From NCBI GenBank assembly GCA_019722365.1, contig JADFUC010001000.1, forward strand, positions 1,240,001 through 1,304,000: DNA of 64,000 nt, read 5' to 3'. This document shows positions 1-13,100 of this stretch, in pieces. The translations under genes were made by a program, and so were the position numbers. The notes beneath the pieces are model-generated. The model saw only the letters and a program-made list of their open reading frames with translations. It had not been told where the DNA came from and searched no databases. This DNA comes from Lithospermum erythrorhizon (Eukaryota > Streptophyta > Magnoliopsida > Boraginales > Boraginaceae). How positions within the stretch are numbered: the first letter of the stretch is position 1; every line of letters starts with the position of its first letter.

Positions 1-1683
1 CTTGTACATCGAGTAATCGGGAGAAATTTATTACAACTCAAAGGTATAATAGTAATTTATTCTTGTACATCTCAGAAGCCTAATTACATGCGACATACGC
101 TATATTAGTTTCATTTAAAACATGCTCTTAGACGACATTTCCGCTTGTTAAGCTATAAATGAGTCAGCTTTTAAGTTTCGAGGTGAATAAAATCTATGAT
201 AGAGATTAAAAATCTATAATAGATAGGTTCTCTTATAGACAGGCACCTTCTCTCTCTGTGAGGTCCATTCCACAAGCAAAGTGACCCTGCCTTGTAGCCA
301 TGAGCCAGGTCAGGAATCTATTACATGGCAATTTGACTATTACATAGTAACATGATTCGTCAGATGCCATGTCGATCATGCTGTACAATTACTAATTTAT
401 GAGGCAACACAAATTTCATAATAGAATCGTGGGCCTTTACTAAAGGCATTTACTGGTCCGGGGAATACCTTTGTAGTAACTTTAAAGAGAAACTGAGGGA
501 ACTATAGCTATGTGGAACGGATCGCTGTCGTCTTTGCCCGGAACCGACGCGAGAATGTCACGATGTACCGTCCTACGTGGGAAATCACCATTAGCCAAGC
601 AATTCATGAATGTATTATATACCAGATAATCTTAGCCATCGCCGGTTCCATGGGTCGGTAATCGTAATGTACGGACGAAGTCTACTGGTAGCAGCGTCTT
701 GCTATGATATGATTATAATCATTACCCTTTTCAATTTTATATGTCTTAAAGACCGCCAGATTCATGCAAGTTTAAAGATCCACGTGACTCGAAAGTGATC
801 TCTGAGTCGATATATTCTTCGATTAAATCAAGGTTTGATTTCACGAAGTTCGAAGCAAGAAAACCGAACGACGAGGTTCAGCTGGAAGCTAGTTCATTTA
901 TTTTCTAGAATAAGTTAAGCAATTAATTGAATAAGGTAATTCTTATTTTACAATATAATTAAAGCACCACATTATACGAACGTTGCATTCATTCATATAG
1001 TCACTTATTGTTTCACAGCTTGGTCAAATAATAAACCCAAGGAAAGTCTATAGTTTCTAGAGAGGCAACATGTCAGCTGACTACCTTCAAGTCTGTAAAC
1101 ATAAGATAGCCATTTCAGTCGATGTCGACGCCAAGCACCAGCATTCACTTTACTCGCATAGCGATTGACACGATTGGTCGATCACGCAGAGTCAGAAGTT
1201 CAATCAACGGCTGGCCGTCATTGCATAACCGAGAGCCTCTATCAATCGTTAACAAAATCATAGAACATATGTATATCTCCGTGTCCTATGATATTTGCTC
1301 GTGAATCGTTAAGTTTAACAATTCTAATTCGGCATATAACTACTTAATACGGTATATGAGTCGTGTGTTTTGACTATGTCAACGTGCCTCCGTCTCTAAG
1401 TTTCTAGGGATTATAACTATGATATGTCGATGACACAAGAAGATAGCAAAGAGGTGTCGATATATTATAATGGATTTATCTGCCCTTGATATACAAGGAA
1501 GATCTCGTGCCTCTCAACGAAGCTTGGGGATCGATCAAGTTTACGGGACGCTATATAAGCATTCGATCTGGGCCCGCCGATTAAAGAAAGTCGTGGTGTT
1601 TCATGACACACACTTCTTATGGTTAAATTTATGACTAGATCGCAGAATAAATGAATTGTAAAAGCAATCGCCCGCCAAGAAGT
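1..1683 (+). mobile_element. Internal 3' region of a degenerate copia-like LTR retrotransposon
   Basis: No open frame longer than about 80 codons survives here. The stretch from about 63 to 620 matches 55185-56520 in the same order: the run beginning GACATACGCTATATTAGTTT, the GAGGTGAATAAAATCTATGA segment, the ATTACATGG/AACATGATTC segment, and the TTTGTAGTAACTT segment followed by GTGTCACATTACCGTCC-like sequence. It lies directly upstream of an LTR (1684-2634), so I read it as the non-coding or decayed-coding 3' part of the element. Assignment to copia rests on the copia-like LTRs and relatives downstream, not on protein similarity here. The 5' part lies outside the window. Confidence 0.6.
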
Positions 1684-2634
1684 TTTGTTATTGGAAATCA
1701 ATGTATTTTGATTTCTATAATTATGCCCGCTGCAACAATCAAGTGTAAATAATTCATTTACTAGTTTTAGTTAAAACGAGATTACCAAACTAAGTGTCTA
1801 ACAAATAGTAATTGTGAATTACTAGAACTGAACTCACAATAATATTAGAGTTAGCCGTATCGCTAGACTACGCATAACCGATATATAATAATCATAACGG
1901 GTCAATTATATTATACGGCTAATATTATCCGAAATTCTAAGGTCACACACATACAATGACGTTGAATTATATTTCATGTATGGAATTAAATCGTAGATTG
2001 TTAAATCGAGTCGACGGAAATCAAATAAAGATAATCTAATCGAGAGTTTTTTTACTGATAATGTAAAATACAATCGACAAAACCGAATCAATTAACTCAG
2101 AAGTTCAATCGACGGGTTTAAACGGTAGAAGCTCATTAGTAACTTGTTAAGTTACTTACACGATTAATAAGTTAGTTAATCCGCTTAACGAGTTAGCTTA
2201 TTAATCAACGAGTCGAGCTATTCTAAGCATATTATTGTAGTGGGCTATATAAAGTGGGAAAGATGAAACTAAAAAAACCCAATTTTCATTTCATCTTCTC
2301 CTACAATCCAAAGTTCCTCAACCCCCCTTTTTCTCTAGTTTTCGAGTCAAGTTTTTTACTCAAATTATTGTCCAATGACTCGTAGATTCTAGCGCAAATT
2401 CAATCGCGCATTCAACCGCCAGCGCTGACTAACTTGCGCATTTCAATCGGCGAACAAGTGATTCGACTCGAGGCTGGAGATTGAAAATTCATCATATCTC
2501 GCCGCGGCTGTAAGTACTTTATTCATACGCATTTATCTTGTATGAATTTGTGTTTGTAATTGTTAATATATTACTTGATCGACTGATTGCATTTGTTCAT
2601 ATTTTTATGAATTAGTTGCATAATTTTTCCAACA
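1684..2634 (+). repeat. Copia-type LTR, family shared with 50.8-56.3 kb
   Basis: It starts with a TGTT..TTGGAAATCAA block and ends in TGCATAATTTTTCCAACA, a typical TG...CA LTR border. Its sequence matches 52682-53600 (TTGGAAATCAA, TTATGCCCG, AAACGAGATTAC, AAGGTCACACACATACAA) and 50811-51651 (ATAACCGATATA, GTAACTTGTTAAGTTA, CGAGTTAACTT, GAGCTATTCT, then a TTTTCATTTCATCT-like block). It is probably the 3' LTR of the element covering 1-1683. The exact first base is uncertain by a few positions because of a small insertion near the start. Confidence 0.7.
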
Positions 2635-4955
2635 AAAAATCATGTTGTAACCCTTTAGTTTAACAATACATGTTTTTCTGATTATATATACATAAAATAA
2701 AATATAATTAAATATACTTTTATAATATAATACATCCATACAATTTTACTTGGAATGATGAAGGAAATACACTACTTATTTTATGTATTATTGTATTTAC
2801 TTCATTGTAATTACAACTCATTAAAATGCTTGAAAGTTACACAAAAAAATAATGATAATTAAATAATTAAAATTAATAATTATATTTATGTATTTACATC
2901 ATTATAATTATAACTCATTAAAATTCTTGAAAGTTACATTAGTCTCATTATATCATTTGCTCATATAAATAATAATTATTTTATAATAGGTATTACATAC
3001 TTCAACGCCATATCCCCAAAGCATTTATAATGATATTAACTTTTCTTCATTTTAGGAGTTTACATATTTGAATAATTATGAAATTTATATAAATTCGCTC
3101 CTCAAAAGTCAAAATAATATTTTGTCGAAAGTAAGCACCCAAAGAAAGCTCTTCAATGATGCTTTCTAATTTAACTCTTGTTTTATATTTTCAACCATTA
3201 ATCATTTTTAGGTAATCTCTCAAATATCATTTTTATTTTTTGGATAAGTTTTTTCTATTAGTCGTTGATCAAATTATATTATCATCAATTGGGCTTATCG
3301 TTTATTAGAAATTTTATAATCAAAATATTGATCATAGTATGATGTATTTATATTTGGATTGATTTTGTTATACTAAGATTTAACATTAATGTTTGTATTA
3401 TGATTACTACTAACAAGTTGAATACAAATATAAATAATACACCTTTTCAAATTAATTAAACCATATTATATATAACTTAACTACGTATAAGTGATCAAGT
3501 TAAAATGTTTCTTTTACCAATCATAAATGTATTTATTAAAAATTATTATGAGAAAATTTCTATTCATTTGTTAATATCTTTAGTGGGTTCTTTATTATAT
3601 AACACTCCATAGAAGTAAATATGTATACGATATGAAAAATGTTTACTTATTTGTTACCAACATTATATCTTCTTCATAAAACATAATAGTAGTAAATGTA
3701 TCGACCTTTATAATTATTTATTAATAAAATATTAAAAAAATATCCTATAAAAATATATATTGTCAACTGGCTTTACGTCATCTAACAAATTAATGATAAA
3801 CGGTACACTACTATCATTGTTATATAATTAAATCAATAAAAATTATCTTCGCATAGTTACATTATACAAATAATAGATAAGTTGTAAAATTCTAAATGAT
3901 ACGCATGTAATGGTGAAAATTTAGACTATATTCGACTTTAGCGATAGTTATAAATTTCTACGATTTGCATATATATTCAGATATATATATATATATATTC
4001 GATACTAAAAATTTCTAATATCATATTTTCACAACAAATTTATGACAATGATTGCTTTTACATTCAATCATATTTACCTTTTCGACAATGAAATAACAAA
4101 TCTCAATTATTATGTTCAAGATTAGTCAAACCTTTAATTTTTTCATCATTAGAAATAAGTTCAATTGGTCATTGCACCTCTTCGTAGTAGTAACAAATTG
4201 AAATTGTTTTGTAAATTATTTTTGACAATCAGCTAATTTAAAAATATATGGATTATTTTATTAGAAAATATATAATAACGAATCTCAATATATACGGTGG
4301 AAGTATTTAAAAATGATATATATAAGTCAAAGTACTTCAATATTGCAAATAATAAAAGTAAGACTAAAATAATAAAGTGAATAAATAACGACAAACATAA
4401 TAGCGTTTTAAAAATTTTGAAATAAATTAAAGCATAAATATGAAAACTCCCCTAAATTTATATTTTTGAAATTCGCTATTTTATATTTAACGGACGCCAA
4501 TCTATCATCGAGTTAATCTTTTCTATTAGTACTAAGTATTCAATGAAAAATAAATTATTGTAAAAATCTTCTACTTTTTTCCTTCATGATCGTCTACGCA
4601 TAACCTAACGTAATATCTTACTACACGAATTTGAAGCGCTAGAATTCATCTAACATTGTCGAGAATCTTATACTATAAAAAAAATACTCCTCTATCCTTA
4701 AAAAGATAGGCCATTTTGACTTTTTACTTGAAATAAGTTGAAATTTGATCATTATTATTTTGTTTGTGTTGTATAATATTTGCCTAGAAAATTATATCAA
4801 TGGAAAGAATTTGAAATATTTTTTTATTGATATAGTTTTCATAAATTATTATATAATACAAACAAAAATATTTACTTGGCCAAAATTCGACTACGAAATG
4901 TAACAAAAGCTCAAACGCCCCTATAGCTATAATTTAGTGGACTGCATTTAGTAAC
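2635..4955. other. AT-rich intergenic spacer without recognisable gene
   Basis: Stop codons are dense in all frames and there is no splice-consistent coding pattern. A short TA run lies near 3977-4002. About 4684-4920 has an opening like a Stowaway MITE terminus (TACTCCTCTATCC) and a GGCCAAAATTCGACTA-like segment at the other end, but the inverted match is too weak to annotate. Confidence 0.6.
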
Positions 4956-5990
4956 AATAATTGTTAGGGATGCATAAACCGCTAAATCGCCCAAACCAAA
5001 CCAAATCAACCATTACACAAATTTTCAAATATTTGTTCGATTTTTGATTTTTGATTCTTTTTATATTACTCCTTTCACCGGTTTGGTTTTGGTTTCCATT
5101 TAATAACTTGCCACAAACCGAACCGATCCGCCATTTAACACAAAATATATTAAATAATTATTAATACTTAAATATCGATGAATAACAGTCTTATACCATA
5201 TATAATGCCTAAGTGCCTTTATCGGCCATGTCAAGTTCAACTTCATATTCTTATTTTACCTCTTTTTAATAACTAAACCACCCAAAATTCAACTTCCATA
5301 ATATCTTCCGATTACATACGACAAAACTATCGGAAACAAAGAATAAAATAAAGGCTACCTAAGTTATTTTTCTAATATATCATACTAAACTATAATATTA
5401 CGTATTGCATTTATATTTTATCCTCTTATATACTCCTCCTCAGATGCTACTTAATTTTAATTCATTATTTGTACTATTAAAAAGATATTATAAAATCAAT
5501 GGGGATGAACATTCGCACAAGTGCTAAACCGCGCACAAATAACTAATGGAAAGATAAACTATTGTTATAAAACTTTAATAATTAACCCTATATATCAGAC
5601 GTCAGTATTCAATTAATTTATACTCTGCGAGTATTTATTTTCGCTTTAGAGTTTCATTAGATTTCATTGTGACTTCATGTTGAATTTTTGAATATTTTAC
5701 GTTGATTTATTATTTTCGGGGTGCAATAATTAAATATTACTATATTAAAGGACTTTGTATTGATTTTCTTCTTAAAAGAATAATAATTATTTTTATTTAA
5801 AGTAGTTGTCAAACCGCCGAAACCAAAACCACCAAACCTTGAAACCACAAATATCAAACCGCATTTATTTATATATCGGAATTTGTTTCTAAGTATGCAT
5901 TTCGAGCATTTTAAAACCACCTATATCGACGGCTTCAAAATGTGCCAAAACGGTCCCATCTCGGAGCCTAGCACTCTAATAATTGTTAGG
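4956..5990. mobile_element. 1-kb segment bounded by 13-bp direct repeats, putative insertion
   Basis: AATAATTGTTAGG occurs at 4956-4968 and again at 5978-5990. After one mismatch both are followed by ATGC. Just inside each end are runs rich in AAACC/CCAAACC (about 4978-5010 and 5810-5865), plus CAAACCGAACCGATCC-like sequence near 5114. A direct repeat of this length flanking one kilobase fits a target-site duplication of a non-LTR type insertion, but no reverse transcriptase, poly-A tail or terminal inverted repeat is visible, so the class is open. Confidence 0.4.
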
Positions 5991-6445
5991 CATGCTTAAG
6001 TCAATCAATAGTACATTGTAAGTCGTTTCCATTACCTTGCCCATTTCTGTCTCAAGAATGTGAGTTGGTAAATCAGTAATTTTCACACTCATGTAGGTAG
6101 GTAAGCGAGTCTAAGACGAGTCAAAAGCTCGACTGGTTCATATTCTACTTGAAAGCTCGAGTCGATATAGTGCAAATCGAGTCAACCGTTGGCTTTAAGC
6201 TCGATCATTTTAGACTCAAAACACTTGATTCGATAAATTTATATATAAGTGTTAATGGACACAGACACAGTCAAAACTTACAATATTTTTCACATGTATT
6301 TTATGTTAGTATATGTTTCATAGCTGTACAGGAAGAATTTTCACTCCAAAAGAATTCTATTGACATTAGAAACATGACATCACAAAAAAAAAAAATCTAA
6401 ATCCTATCAACAAAAGAAACAAGAAGTGACCCCCAAGCCTTAAGT
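5991..6445. other. Spacer downstream of the DUF547 gene
   Basis: This is the 3' flank of the minus-strand gene ending at 6446. A poly-A run lies at about 6385-6396 on the plus strand. No gene is seen. Confidence 0.5.
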
Positions 6446-9400
6446 TTATGCCTGTATAAGGTATCTGAAATTGAACTCATAAGGCATAATTTCAAGAACT
6501 TGTGTTAAAGGTTCATCGTTTTTCCTCTTGAGACACTTAATTGCTTCTTTTCCAAGTTCACAAGGCAGTTGAAGGCATATCCAATCAAGCAATGACTCGA
6601 AATCCTTAGCGAAATCAAGTAAATACCAATCCAAAAGCTTCGGTATCGCGAGCACTTTATTCTTGGTTGATATGCCAATTGCAGCCTGGAGGTACTCTTT
6701 TTTCGCCACTTCAAGCTCATCGTCGATTTTGGAGGCGCTATACACTCTCACCTTCATTTTGCAAAGAAGCACAATTTCAATAACAAAATATGTGATATGC
6801 ATATACTAGTCTACTAGTACTCTTTCCCCTCTTGAACTATAACACCCCCCCCAAACCAACAGTAACAACCAAATCTGCCACAGTAAAATAAAAGGGGATT
6901 TGTTAGTATAGAAGATGGAAAAATGATTGGTCCATTGGTACCACTTATGTCACATCACATCAACTCAAAATAGAAACCACACCACTAATGCCAAATGGAA
7001 GTGTGGGGACTAATAGAAAGGGCTTGTTGTTTACATAATTGGTTCTAAGTCATGATTTTCCTCAAGATATGATTCATACCATTTGAAAAGGAAGATTCAA
7101 CAGAATGGTGTTTGATGAGAAATTACTTACAGCAGGGGAGGACCAGCTTCCACAAGAGAGTGCAAATGTTACCAGTGGTTCTGATAACTCCAAGCCGAAG
7201 ATGCTTCGTGCAGTCATCTCATCATTTTTAGTTGCCTTTCCAAGAGTCTGAATCGACACGTGTTGATATATTATGTCTCAAATTTTGCATTTTATTGAGA
7301 AAAATAAAACATTGGAATTCAGAGGATAAATTATTTCATACATATTTTGAATGGTAAGGAAGCCGCAAAATGAAGTGCTCTATTGATATTGGATTAAGCA
7401 AGTGCCCTCCTACATTAACTGTTGCCTGCGATGCAAATAATGCAATGAACAGTTTTATCAAGGAAAAAAGAACTGTATCTGTAATGGTGAAATTATTTTC
7501 CTTTTTCAGAATATGAATAGTAATCCATTACTAGTAATCTGCAAAAATGATAAGTGATCAATGCAAGAACCGCAAGATACCTTTTGCATAAGATCGACAA
7601 TCATTTCAGGACTCTCAGGTATTCCATGCTCTAGGAATGCCTGAAACCACAAAACAGATGGTTAGAGAGTTGTTTATTGATACCTTTTTTGAGAGCTCAA
7701 AATTCATTGGACAAATTTGAGATAAAAATATTTCTTACATTCATCATGCATGAATTGTAAATGTTGATCCAAAAGGCTAGCTTTTCTTGGTGGTTGAGCC
7801 CAACTAAGTCAGCATGTGCAAGTTTTTGAAAAAGAAGTCTGAAAATTGAAGATAATAAATGAGCACTGGTATATACTAAAAGGAAAATAGAAATGTAAAC
7901 TAGGTGATTGTAACTACAGGTTGGTTCTTACTCACTTTAATCTGTGAACTAGGAATACGGATAAAGTAGTTCGCTTTGGGTTGATGGAAGTGGCTTCAAT
8001 GACTATTAAATCTCTGTAAGGACCAGTATCTCTACTTCCAAACTCCAAGGATATACTATAGGGATTCTTAAAACTTTCTACGGATAACAATGATGTAGCG
8101 TCCGCCATGCTCATTCGCTTCTTTGAGCTCATTCTTAAGAAAATGTTTATTAAACACCTCAGAATACTCTCTGATACTTTGTTTGGATTGCCATCTCCGG
8201 ATGATTTCAAACCTTCGACACCAAAATTCTTGCCTCCTGCATTTCCATGACTTAATATTCTGCTCTCTAGCTGTAACACGAAACGTTTCCATTTTGTCAC
8301 ATGATAAGTAAGCAATAACCTTACCAACAAAAAACGAAGGCAATTGGTTATCACCTGTAATCTCCGAGGATCGGAATGTATTTCTGATACTTTATTTTCC
8401 TTGGCAGATCTCTTAATAGGGGTTTTCTTGGTCTGAATACTCAAATTTGGGGATTGAGGATCATGCTTCTTGTAATTTGAGCATGATTCATTTTCTTTTC
8501 CTTTTCTGTCACCTGAGACATTGGATAGATCAGTATAAGAGTGAAAGGCTAACTCCATATGTATATTTTCATTATCACAAGAATTATGCTTTAAAGTAAT
8601 AACCAATTGAAATTTCTATATATGCTTTACCAGAGGGAGAAGAGAAATGTCTTCCAGTAAACGTAGCTGAATCAGTTTCCGTCTGAAGTGACAACTTAGA
8701 TTGCTTGACTTTGGCATCTTTGGTTTGACATAGATCGTATGAATCAGATACATTGTCGATGTTTCTCTTGGACGATGAAATGTAGACAGCTTCCTGATAC
8801 AATCCTTGTCTGCAATTTACAACTTCTTCTTCTAATCGGACAACCTCCTCTTCCAACACGGCGACTTCAGCAAGAAGCTCCACTGTCTAGCATAATAAAT
8901 TTCATAATTGAACTCTTTAATCATAAAACATTTAAAACACTATTTATCAACTACTAAAGTAATTAGTTCTTTCAGCTATATTGTCCAGGCTAATTTGACA
9001 ATCTAAAAAGTAGAACTCAATTCAGATTGTTCATGGTTGATTAAGTGCTAACAGTTCTTCTCAGACAATGTAAGACATGTATAAAAATAAACATTAATGG
9101 CCAGATACTAACATAGGGTGGAAGATACGGGGGAAGTCGAGGGAGAGCACCTAAAGGCCTGTTGAATGCCCTTTCCAAAGCTTTGTGGACATTTACCTCA
9201 TGCTGGAGTTTTTTCTTGAGTTTATTAACCTACAAAATGTCTCCGTCATCACAAAATTTCTCTGAATGAGACATTCAGAATCGAGACAAATGAATAAAGA
9301 GATGTTACATCTTGCAGCAATGCCATCTTCCTCTCTCTGATTGAGCACCGACGGTTCTTGGTTGCTTTGGGAGAATCCATTATTCTACTACTATGCATCA

Positions 9401-10100
9401 ATATTGTTTCCTAAAGTCAAAGAGAATCCTTAAATCAACTTCCACGAGTGAAAAAAATATGGAATAGTAAACTAAAACAAAAGTTAACTTCACAAACATG
9501 TATAGATAAGAAAAGGCAAAAAAGAATAATATTATTCACACATTGTAGATAAAAAGCAACAAGCTTCCAAACAACAATTTTCACATCAGAAACTAAAGGG
9601 AAAACAATATTAATTACCAATATTGCTACTTCATCAAGAAACTTCAGATTATGCATTCTGCCCTTGAGATTAAATCCAAGATTTCAAATAAGACAACTAC
9701 AGACACCAATTCTTTAACTGAATAGTCAACTACCCTTCCATCAAATCCATAAATCCAAAAAGATTTGAACTGTAATCCAATTCAAGCTCTTTCAAGGTAA
9801 CATAAATAACTTATAAACATTAACATTAATATGCCCCAATGCCATTGAAGAGGCTCCCACCACCTTAACAGGGTAAGGGAGGTCAGATAGTATACAACAT
9901 TACCCCAGTGACAGGGACCTTATTTCCGAATTGATCCAAGAATGAATTGCAAAGACTATCTACTACTGAATAATAGATAAGAAGTGTAGGTCATGTAATG
10001 ATCCATTTAACAACTCCAGTTCATAAATGAAGTTTCTTACATTATCATTCTTCATGGGAGCTTTAACAGTATGCAAAGCCTTCCGTATACTAGTGTTCAT
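6446..10100 (-). CDS. MIP1-type leucine-zipper and DUF547 protein (intact, 564 aa)
   Basis: Coding exons on the minus strand, first to last: 10100-10041, 9410-9309, 9229-9113, 8886-8631, 8512-8355, 8270-7936, 7838-7739, 7640-7581, 7425-7342, 7247-7131, 6751-6446. All phases close and the sum is 1695 nt. Residues about 45-130 form the basic, coiled-coil MIP1 leucine-zipper region ([30 protein letters not shown]). Residues about 345-490 are DUF547, with [29 protein letters not shown] and the [13 protein letters not shown] turn, and the protein ends in [12 protein letters not shown]547 proteins are plant-wide; the zipper was first noted in MIP1, a partner of a MADS-box (ternary complex) factor. 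The molecular role of DUF547 is unknown. Starting at MNTSIRKAL, a 20-codon first exon, is inferred: exon 2 opens right after a TTTAG acceptor and has a stop just upstream, so translation could also start at the ATGs within exon 2. The acceptor of the last exon (GAAG) is weak but keeps the frame. Confidence 0.88.
9826..10012 (-). mobile_element. SINE-like element in intron 1 of the DUF547 gene
   Basis: On the plus strand it contains GAGGCTCCCACC, a degraded GGTAAGGGAGGTCAGA block, GCAAAGACTATCTACTACT and GTAATGATCCATTT. The same blocks in the same order occur at 44560-44776. Read on the minus strand, the copy at 44.6 kb carries a GGTTGCGTACATTCC..TACCCCCC segment, which I recognise as typical of Au/TS-like plant SINEs. 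This copy is the more diverged of the two. Confidence 0.55.
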
Positions 10101-13100
10101 CTCTCTTGAATTCCAGATACACAATAAATGAATCCTGCATGATAAAACAAGACAACCCTTTAACAACTTCACCATAAATTACATATAACTATAGAAGACA
10201 ATGATACCATGTACTTAAAACAAAACAATAAACAAATTTTGAAAATAGCAACAAATGAAAACATTGAACAGGATCAATAAAATGGAACCATACCCTTTTT
10301 TCAGAGGAATGAATTCATTGCAGCCTTGATGTTTCTCAAAGCGGGAAAAAAGTTTTTGATGAGTTGAAATAATTATGGTGCATTGCTGATTGCTGGAACT
10401 GAAACAAAGGCTCCCCCACACGACCAAAAACCAAAAGCCAAAGGACAAAAAACTAAAAATGATTATTAAAATGAGTTTGATTCTCTCAAGGTTCAAGTTT
10501 CAGTCCCTTGTGTGAACTGAGTAGACTTCTTTCTTGAACTGTGTGCAAGTTATAGATGTATGTTGCCACTTGCCAGTCTCCATAACTATCAGCACTCTCG
10601 TATGTAATCCCCAATAAGTTTTCAGCTTATATACTAGTCTGCAGTGTGTAAAATACAGGACAGGTTAGTCTCATTAGTCCTAAGATATGATGTAATTCAT
10701 AGTTTTTGTTAATAAAATCTTGATTAATATAGCATAATACACTATAATATACGTGCATAATATGTGTTTTAGGCATTTTTAAAGTTACAAAAAACAAGAG
10801 TTTTTTCAAACATACAAACCTTCGAATATAATATTCAAGGAGTGTTTTCTTACGTATGAATATAATAGTACCAGTGTACGACTAGTATACAAGTTTTTAC
10901 TAACAAGGCTCCTCTATCACAAAAAGCCTATGAATATAATAATAGGACTACTATACGAGTTTTTACTAATAAGCTCTCTATCACATAAAATTGTCCAATT
11001 ATAGTCTCTGATAAGACTCTAACCAATTATAAAAATTGTAGAGAGTGTGCAAAGTGCAAACCATTGTCCAATCTTTCAGTCCATGCATGCCTTCCTCTTC
11101 TTTTATAATGTCCTTAGAGATCCATCTTTTGTTAACCAATCAAGATGCATTAACTACATTATTAACTACAAAAGATAATGCATGCTTTTTAGTTTATAAA
11201 TTGTTCTGACAATGGTGAAAATATGGGCGGCTTCATGCAGAAGCAAGAATCAAAGAATGCACACTACCATAGTGCCCATCATGAATTAACATTCAAATCA
11301 TTTACTACATTTGATCTCAAGAACTCTCTTTACAATTGTCCCTTTACTTTTCTTGTGCAAAATGGTTTCAAGATTCTTGCTCTAGTTTATTACACAAGAC
11401 TTTCTAAATTTTAACTAGATTTTCATTTTCCTTTGCTTGTATAAATTTAATTCTAGAAACAAAATATGAGGTGCCCATTTTGCTAGGCTTCTAGGATTTC
11501 TTTTTCTATTGATGAGTTAAAGTTGGTATGAATGCAAAAAAAAAAGGTGTTGAGATATTCTTGGGGGTCAATGCGCTACTTAATTGGTTGGCATATGGGA
11601 ATAATGATATTAAGGGGTGAAAATGCAACAAATTTAGTACAAAATATTTATTGGGCTGGTTGCTTAAAATGCTAAAGCTGCAAAGTGCAAACATCACATG
11701 GCTTCCAACTAAAGTGCATTTGCTTTATGTGGAAATTGAGAAGCATTTCATTCCAATATAAATGCGGTCTGTAGAATTTAACATGGTTATCATTTACTTT
11801 AGGCTTAATTGTGTATCGCCCTCAAAAGTATTGAAAAGTGATCGATTACCTCCTAAAATTTCAAAAATTACAAAACTATTTTGTTTATAATTGGCATCCC
11901 CATCCATTCCAGTCATTAAATTAGACGGATTTTAGATTTCGGGATATATTTTCACATAAGAAAAAATAACAAAAACAATAAACAAATGTTGAAGAAAAAG
12001 AATCGTAACCTCCCCCTCCCGACACCTCCAAAACTCGAGTTTCCTTCTCATTTTTACACGAGTTTCCTCACCTAGTCACCTCTTCTATGTTAATTCATTA
12101 TTTAATTTACAATGAAAAAATGGAAATGAGTCTACATAATGTTCTTAGCAACCAAATCATTCTTGTATCCCTTGATCAGTCGACATATATAGTTTAAATT
12201 TTTAGATAATTCAAATCGAATGCCCAACTGGAGATACATGAATCACCTTTATTATTTATGAATAATGCAAAAGATACTTGCAAGTAAAATGGTGTGACTA
12301 AGCAGGATGGGCAAAGCTGCTCTGTAGTTTCCATCATATCTGATCTCAACAGCTTAAACAGAAAGTGGTATTGTGTAAAACAGGTTCTTAGGCTCATAAG
12401 TAGAAAACACTCCATGTTTGAGGAGCCAACTTCACTAAGAATTGCCAGAAATATAAGAAACAAAATCAACTGAAGCTTTCATATCAAACCGAGAATCAGG
12501 ACTGACAGACCAGCAACCATGCTATCTGACTAGTGATGTAAACTGTAATAAGTCCAGATCATATGTTATACTTTGTACGATACTGTAATACTAGATCATG
12601 CCACATGGTTTTGTTTTTATTTTTAAATTAACTTTTAAACAAACAATATACATGTCTCAATCTTATTCGAATATAACAAAGAATGTCACACAAATTGTAA
12701 CAAACTATCTATTCCCATATGTAATTTTCCGGTTTGTACTGCAGTACCAAAATATGAATGGACGGGCAAGCAAACCCATTGACAGGAGAAATTGTCTCAC
12801 AGAGGAGTGACCATTGGCGGAACCAGGATTTTTATATAAGAATGACAGATTACTTGATATCATACTTATAAGAAAAAATATAAAATTAAGGAGGAGTTAT
12901 AAGAAAAAATATAAAAATTTAGGAGGGGCGAACAACATATTTTTTTAAAGAGTGATTATAATTTTTGAAAAAATGTTTAATAATATTAAAATTTTCTTAA
13001 AATTAGAAAGGCAACTGCTCTCCCATGCGCCTTAGTTCCTCCACTGATAGAGTTATAGTTCCACTAAACTGTTGCTTCAAACTTTCCTATTGACCTGAAA

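Noticed and set aside
1122..1304. 60-codon plus-strand frame at the left end
   Set aside because: It lies in degenerate retrotransposon sequence and shows no gag or pol motif.
12194..12469. 91-codon minus-strand frame
   Set aside because: No recognisable domain, no splice partners, and intergenic composition.
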